This document shows, piece after piece, positions 59,812-64,000 of a stretch of DNA of 64,000 nt. The notes under the pieces were generated by a model, which was not told where the DNA came from, did not search any database, and was given only the letters and a program-made list of their open reading frames with translations. Every line of letters starts with the position of its first letter. Position 1 is the stretch's first letter. The position numbers and the translations under genes are program-made. Source of the stretch: Schizophyllum amplum. Taxonomy: Eukaryota; Basidiomycota; Agaricomycetes; Agaricales; Schizophyllaceae. The stretch spans positions 496,001-560,000 of the forward strand of contig VDMD01000007.1 of the NCBI GenBank assembly GCA_007026445.1, in the 5' to 3' direction.

Positions 59812-61337
59812 TTACTCATCTGCGACAACGACAACCATCTTTCCCTTATTCGTCCCGCGCTGGACAGCCAAAATTGCATCCCCAGACTGCTCCAGTCCGC
59901 GTACGAGATGCTCCTTGTACTTGAAGGTCCCATCTGCGAGGCCGGCGACGACCGTCTTCTCAAAATCGTCTTTCCACGGCCCGTCGATCTCCCACACGAT
60001 GAAGCCGTTTACGGTGAAACGCTGCGACACAATGTTGCCGATGTTCTGCGTGTCCATGAGTACGAGCATTGCAGGCACAGGCCACGACATACCTTGAAAA
60101 GCGCGCCATCCTTGTCGTTGTACCCGGATATCATGCCACACTCAATGAAGCGGGCATACGTGGCTGCATTGCCGAAGGCCGCATCCAGGGTCTCGCCACC
60201 AACGTTATCCCAATAGCTGAATGATGGACTGAGCAAAGTGACTACGGAGACGCGCGTGTATACTCACATATTGATGGGGCCTTCCTTATTGAGCACGTCC
60301 ACGGTCGACATGGTTTTGTAGTTGAACGCGACGTCCGCACCGATCTCCTTCATGAACGCGACCTTCTCATCACTGCCAGCGGAGGCGATGACCTTGAGGC
60401 CGTCCTGCTTGGCAAGCTGTATGACCATTCTGCAGGCGTGTGAGCTCCTTCGATGAAGGGCGTGTCAGTCGCAAACGTACGATCCTACAGGCCCGGCGCC
60501 GGCGGAAACGAAGGCGATCTCGCCCTTGACGATCTTTAGTTACTGTATATGAGAGGAGAGGAATATGCGCACTTTCTTTGCCTTTGCATAGGTTCGCCAA
60601 GCGCTATGCGCGGTTTGGCCTGAGGGTTGACGATGAGCGTAGTCCGTGGAGTAAAATGAGGGAGTGGAATTACCTGGCATGCCACCCGAGCCCACATACA
60701 CAGAGAGCGGAACATTGGGATGCTTCTTGAGAATCTCGACACCGAAGAACGCCTCTCCGAGTTCCTCGACGGTCTTGATCGTATATTCCTCGTGGTCTAC
60801 AGAGCATGTCAGTCGTCGAACATTGGCGCACGCAATGCTCGACTCACTGAGCTTGGAGCGAACAAGGTCCCCTGGCTTGAGACCGGGATGCGTTGACCGA
60901 ATTACTTTGCCTATGCCGTCCGAGTTGATCCTGGAGAAAAATCAGCATATTTATCGCAACAACGAGCTACGCAGCTAGAACGCACGGTTCGTCAGGGATA
61001 TAAGCCGCCTAGAGAATAGGCAGACCGTCAGTGATTAACAGATAGCAGTGCAAGCGCAATCACCGAGTACGACGCGATGCTGGGGTCGCGCATGCGACCG
61101 CGCATGTACGGGTCGATGGAGAGCACGAGCACCTTGACCAGCGCAGATTTCGGCGGCAGATGAATGCTATCTATGTCAACGGTCCCGCTTTCATCGTACA
61201 CCGTCGTCTTCCCGGGTACCGGGAAACCTGGCCAGCGAAACGTTGTCAGCGGCACCGTTACTGGGAGATATAGGGAGAAAAGACATACCTTCGGGAATGC
61301 CCGTGTATATAACTTTCGCGTTGCGGACTGGCGACAT
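59812..61337 (-). CDS. NADP-dependent MDR-family alkenal/one oxidoreductase (prostaglandin reductase type)
   Basis: Exon 1 MSPVRNAKVIYTGIPEG joins FPVPGKTTVYDESGTVDIDS, then VKVLVLSIDPYMRGRMRDPS. The YMRGRM sequence is typical of this zinc-free medium-chain dehydrogenase subfamily. GIGKVIRSTHPGLKPGDLV and the nucleotide-binding AFVSAGAGPVGSMVIQLAKQ follow, with YWDNVGGETLDAAF in the usual place. The C-terminus is LEQSGDAILAVQRGTNKGKM. No zinc ligands are seen. Such enzymes reduce alpha,beta-unsaturated aldehydes or ketones with NADPH. About eight exons. A TATA element (TTATAAG at about 61419) lies roughly 80 nt upstream. A 100-bp relic of its C-terminus is at 27.9 kb. Confidence 0.88.
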
Positions 61338-61701
61338 TGCTGGGGTGGTGCGCACAAAGAGGACAGCGGAGGGGAGACGCAGTGTAGCTCGTTCGTTCTC
61401 TTTGTGGTTTGCCGTGGCTTATAAGAGCCTGACCCATGATTGAGTATGAAATGATGATGAGCGTGGGGACGGCGCGCGTAGTAATTCGGTCTCAGCACGG
61501 GCTCTAAGAAGCGTCCAAGTTGGAATGGCTGCTGAGGAAATGACGCAATGCGTCTGTTGAATCCGCGAGGAGCGCTCAGCGCCCACCACCCGCGCGCGAT
61601 TCTGCCTGATTGCGAATGTAATTATTCTATCGCAGAACCATGGTCAGCTTGACTCAGCTGCTGAGAGATGTAAGGTGGTCCTTACCAAGCGTAAGGTTAT
61701 T

Positions 61702-62183
61702 ACTGTTCCGGAATGTAATGGCAATCACCGAACTTTTCGGCGGAAATGCAATGTCGCTCGATTAGGCAATTCTGCATTTCCCTGGCGCAGACGGCTCGTC
61801 GCTGCAGTCGCCTGAGGGGAGGGGGCACTTGGGAAAATGCTAGTACCATCTAAGTGATGACCTGAATACTCCCAGGCTTCTCAAAGCTTTTTTTTTTCTG
61901 CAAGATGCTCTCAACCGAGGGTACCCCATGCCCAGGATCTTTGAGTCTTTGACGACGTATCTGCCCGCTTTTCAACAAGTACGTATCATAAAAACAATGA
62001 CAGAACATGGTGATAGACATGCTCAGCCACTAATAAATATTTCTCGTCTCGCAGACGAAGACAACGAGCTGCAACGAGCCAGCAATCGTTCAACACGTGA
62101 TCCATAAAATCCAGATTGCCTTTTTGGGCGACAGGGAATTTCCGTCAAAAAAACTCGCGTTTGCCATTACATTCCGGAACAGT
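61702..62183. mobile_element. Possible inverted-repeat element (about 480 bp)
   Basis: ACTGTTCCGGAATGTAATGG plus CAA at 61702-61724 recurs as its exact reverse complement at 62161-62183. A 23-bp perfect inverted repeat 440 nt apart is unlikely by chance. The interior has an A/T run but no coding sequence. No target duplication could be fixed. The stretch 61338-61701 shows nothing besides the reductase promoter. Confidence 0.5.
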
Positions 62184-63033
62184 TGTAAGCCATAACGGAA
62201 GCGCACACTGATCCTGCACTGATCCAGAATCGATCCTGCGCAACTTAGCAAGCTTCAGAGTATATCCTTCAACTCGGGAAACCCACGATGCAGGTGCCGG
62301 TGGAATGCAAGAGTAAGGTGGGAGGAGTGAAAAATGGATTGCGAGAGGTGGACGAGTAGGCATTGATTCGAGTGACAGTGGCTTGTCAGGCAAAGTTATT
62401 GCTGAAGCTTTGAAGGCGAAAGCGCAGCGATAGAGGCGATACACGATTCAACACCAATGTCGCAAACACCAAGGAAGTTTGTTCATAGACAGACGATGTA
62501 TTCATCATGTTAAAGACGTCGGCGACATGCAAGCTAGTGTACAACATCACGACTACACCTCATAGAGGGAAGTATGTAGGTCCCACAGAGCCCAAGCCCC
62601 CTTCTCGCACCCCGTCCCGCCCTTCGTGGGCGCCTGCCGAAGCGGCGCCTCCGGGCGCGGACGAAGAGCTCGAACGAATGGAGCCTGCGACCCCGACGAG
62701 ACCCAGCACCGCAGCGCCTTTCAGCGCTGCAGTACCTCCCGCGGGATTACTCTTGAGGACGGGAACGCGGACAAGGAGGCGGAAGAGCTGAACCAAGTCC
62801 GAACTTTTATGTCCTCGAAGGTTTGTTCGAAGAGACAAAAAATGCCCCGATCGCGTTTTGGTGCGCGCTGATTCTCCCACGGTAGGGTTCTCACGCCCCT
62901 AGGCCTGTCAAGCTGGACAGCCTGAGTTGAGGCCTGAGCCTCGCGTATCTTGCGCGTATCTGACGTTGCAGGCTTCCTTTGGGTGTTCAAAGGATGGTAC
63001 AAGTATCATTTTCTTCATGCATGGTGCGCATAA
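62184..63033. other. Intergenic
   Basis: No supported gene. Two open frames of about 95-105 residues overlap on opposite strands at 62507-62880. They have no recognisable features and are not called. Confidence 0.4.
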
Positions 63034-64000
63034 CTACTCGACCGCAACTGCCTCGCCCAGGCTCGCGCTCTCCGGCGCTTGCGTACTACCAGCAGGCTTA
63101 TCGAGGCGCGTCAAGCTTTGCTGCTCCTCCGACCCTGTCTTGCACATTTTGGCGACTTCGGCGACATTGAATTTGTGCAGGCGATAGTAGTCCTCGACGA
63201 TGCCAATGCCACAAACGCTCTGTAGTTGGTTCAGGTTCAGTAGAGCAAGGAATTGGGACCCCACGCCCACCTTGAAAACCTCAACGAGGATGAACACGTC
63301 CGGCTCGTTCAGATCCACGGCGAACTCCGGCGGCACGCATTCAGCAATGCCTTGAATAATAGCATTGCGCGTCAGCGTGCTGTGATTCCTAATCCGTAGC
63401 TCGATTTTATACTGGGTCGAATTCAGTCGGCGCCAGAAAGGTGCGTAGTAAAACTTGCTCACCTTGAAAGCAGCACCGCTCCGCTTGCTAGTAAACTTAT
63501 CGAACACATCACGACAAAGCGCTTGTATCTCTGGTATGTTCGTCGTGCATGACCCGGAAACAGGTAACAATCGATGCGTATTTCTGCAAAAGCTGGCGGT
63601 TAGTCTGTGTTTTTCTGAATGCCACCAACGAGGCGCCCACCGAGTCCTGGTAATGCCCGTGGTTTCCACGTTCTTCATATGGCGAGTCACGAGAATGACG
63701 GGGTCGACAGGTGCCCTGCAGGCCATGAATACCACTGTATCGGAATGTTAGAACATTGACGGTCAGAGGCTAGAGTATAGCGTACCGCATTGCGTATCGG
63801 TGTGGCAATTCACTGTCGCCTGAGAGTCAGATAATCTGAGAGTTAATTGAGCGAGGAGATAGACTCACGTATTCTCTTCTCAGCGGCAGGTCGCTTGATG
63901 GCGGAGACTTCCTTCGCGATCTGCGCCTCGATGCTGAGCTCCTCCTCGCCCTCGGAATCTATGTTTGAAGCGGCCTCGCTGGAGCCTTGAGGCTGTTCCG
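63034..64000 (-). CDS. TAN1: THUMP-domain tRNA acetyltransferase adaptor Tan1-like, partial
   Basis: The gene enters from the right edge and only its 3' part is present. A Glu-rich N-terminal stretch (SEGEEELSIEAQIAKEVSAI, KRPAAEKR) precedes an intron. PVDPVILVTRHMKNVETTGI follows, then TNIPEIQALCRDVF after an intron, then YKIELRIRNHSTLTRNAIIQ and GIAECVPPEFAVDLNEPDVF with ILVEVFKV. These are THUMP-domain landmarks of Tan1 (THUMPD1), which presents tRNA to the acetyltransferase Kre33 for N4-acetylcytidine at position 12. The end VCGIGIVEDYYRLHKFNVAE is conserved. The initiation codon lies outside the window. Confidence 0.88.

Overview
This is a fungal nuclear segment, almost certainly from an Agaricomycete (mushroom- or polypore-type basidiomycete). 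The evidence is internal. Genes are broken by many GT-AG introns of about 45-60 nt. The content includes a FunK1-type kinase, two AA3_3 alcohol oxidases, a thaumatin-like protein, a GH10 xylanase, a Hen1 methyltransferase and a tRNA-Lys with an intron at 37/38. Most open frames on the opposite strands are GC-rich shadows.

Layout, left to right. 1-5 kb: thaumatin-like protein, a Ras-like gene whose nucleotide-binding motifs have decayed, a truncated duplicate of a downstream coiled-coil gene, and a family 1 UDP-glycosyltransferase. 5-13 kb: the intact coiled-coil membrane protein, an initiator tRNA-Met, a tail-anchored PEX26-like protein, and a basidiomycete protein of unknown function with a coding minisatellite. 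13-19 kb: a FunK1 kinase with a small inverted-repeat element in its 3' end, a second inverted-repeat element, and an ER-lumenal DnaJ (Scj1 type, ending HDEL). 19-28 kb: alcohol oxidase 1, a 766-bp near-perfect palindrome with a 3-bp target duplication, V-ATPase subunit e, tRNA-Lys(CTT) and a secreted GH10 xylanase. 28-35 kb: a broken MYND zinc-finger gene, a Q-rich coiled-coil protein, and alcohol oxidase 2. 35-46 kb: a lysine-rich disordered nuclear-type protein, Pam17, a ZIP zinc transporter with three giant minisatellite-bearing introns, and a Nudix hydrolase. 46-56 kb: a stretch of unassigned coding-like fragments, a TEA/ATTS transcription factor, an RFC clamp-loader subunit, Hen1, and a PEX11-family protein. 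56-64 kb: a GH29 alpha-L-fucosidase, an MDR-family NADP-dependent reductase, and the 3' part of a Tan1-like THUMP protein that runs off the right edge.

No biosynthetic cluster or operon-like unit is apparent. The genes are a mix of housekeeping functions (RFC, Pam17, Vma9, Scj1, Tan1, tRNAs) and lifestyle functions of a plant-biomass degrader (xylanase, fucosidase, alcohol oxidases, glycosyltransferase). Four loci have possible peroxisome or methanol-metabolism links (two alcohol oxidases, PEX11, a PEX26-like protein), but they are dispersed. The most unusual signals are the 766-bp palindrome, the decayed Ras fold, the MYND gene with a frameshift and an in-frame stop, a predicted 5-nt microexon followed by three oversized introns in the ZIP gene, and several small inverted-repeat elements.
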